A stretch of DNA of 5,694 nt from Actinomycetota bacterium (GTDB taxonomy: Bacteria; Actinomycetota; Acidimicrobiia; IMCC26256; PALSA-610). The stretch covers positions 1 through 5,694 of the forward strand of contig JAUZEI010000377.1 in assembly GCA_030839105.1 (NCBI GenBank), read 5' to 3'. The notes beneath the pieces were generated by a model that saw nothing but the letters and a program-made list of their open reading frames with translations, did not search any database and was not told where the DNA came from. A program made the position numbers and the translations under genes. Positions 5,688-5,694 of the stretch are shown in pieces (the first letter of the stretch is position 1; every line of letters begins with the position of its first letter).

Positions 5688-5694
5688 TCCGGGT

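Noticed and set aside
1..5694. CRISPR arrays, insertion sequences, toxin-antitoxin or phage defence genes, tRNA genes
   Set aside because: No regular repeats, transposase motifs, terminal inverted repeats or cloverleaf-like sequences were seen. MazG-like proteins can appear in defence settings, but nothing else here supports that.

Overview
The window looks like a piece of a high-GC actinobacterial chromosome, possibly an Acidimicrobiia-like lineage. That is inferred from the strong GC bias, the GTG and TTG start codons, the apparent leaderless promoters (TANNNT placed 8 nt before a start codon), and gene types common in that group; no rRNA or other firm phylogenetic marker is present. There are five protein genes, one cut by the left edge, and no tRNA, rRNA, CRISPR array or insertion sequence. 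No stretch over 300 bases lacks a gene.

Left part (1-1125, plus strand): the C-terminal 270 residues of a serpin with an inhibitory-type hinge and reactive-centre loop, then after 30 nt a 93-residue all-helical MazG-like nucleotide pyrophosphohydrolase with an added C-terminal cysteine cluster. A 135-nt gap follows with two tandem hairpins, a candidate -10 box and a strong Shine-Dalgarno sequence that fixes the next start.

Middle (1261-2673, plus strand): a 470-residue FAD-dependent oxidoreductase of the flavin monooxygenase / geranylgeranyl-reductase-like superfamily. It converges with the next gene across only 19 nt holding a perfect 12-bp palindrome and a longer inverted repeat.

Right part (2693-5687): a divergent pair encoding parts of a 2-oxoacid dehydrogenase complex. 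The minus-strand gene is a single-chain E1 (alpha and beta fused, 694 residues) that resembles branched-chain 2-oxoacid dehydrogenases. The plus-strand gene is an E2-type acyltransferase of 288 residues with a peripheral subunit-binding domain and a catalytic core but no lipoyl domain. The two genes share a 43-bp intergenic region with mirror-image leaderless promoters and a 7-bp direct repeat in helical phase.

E1 would decarboxylate a 2-oxoacid and reductively acylate a lipoyl group, and E2 would pass the acyl group to CoA. The lipoyl carrier and the E3 dehydrogenase are not in the window and must be encoded elsewhere. This incomplete, lipoyl-less E2 is the most interesting point here. I see no convincing wholly new system; the other genes belong to recognisable families.
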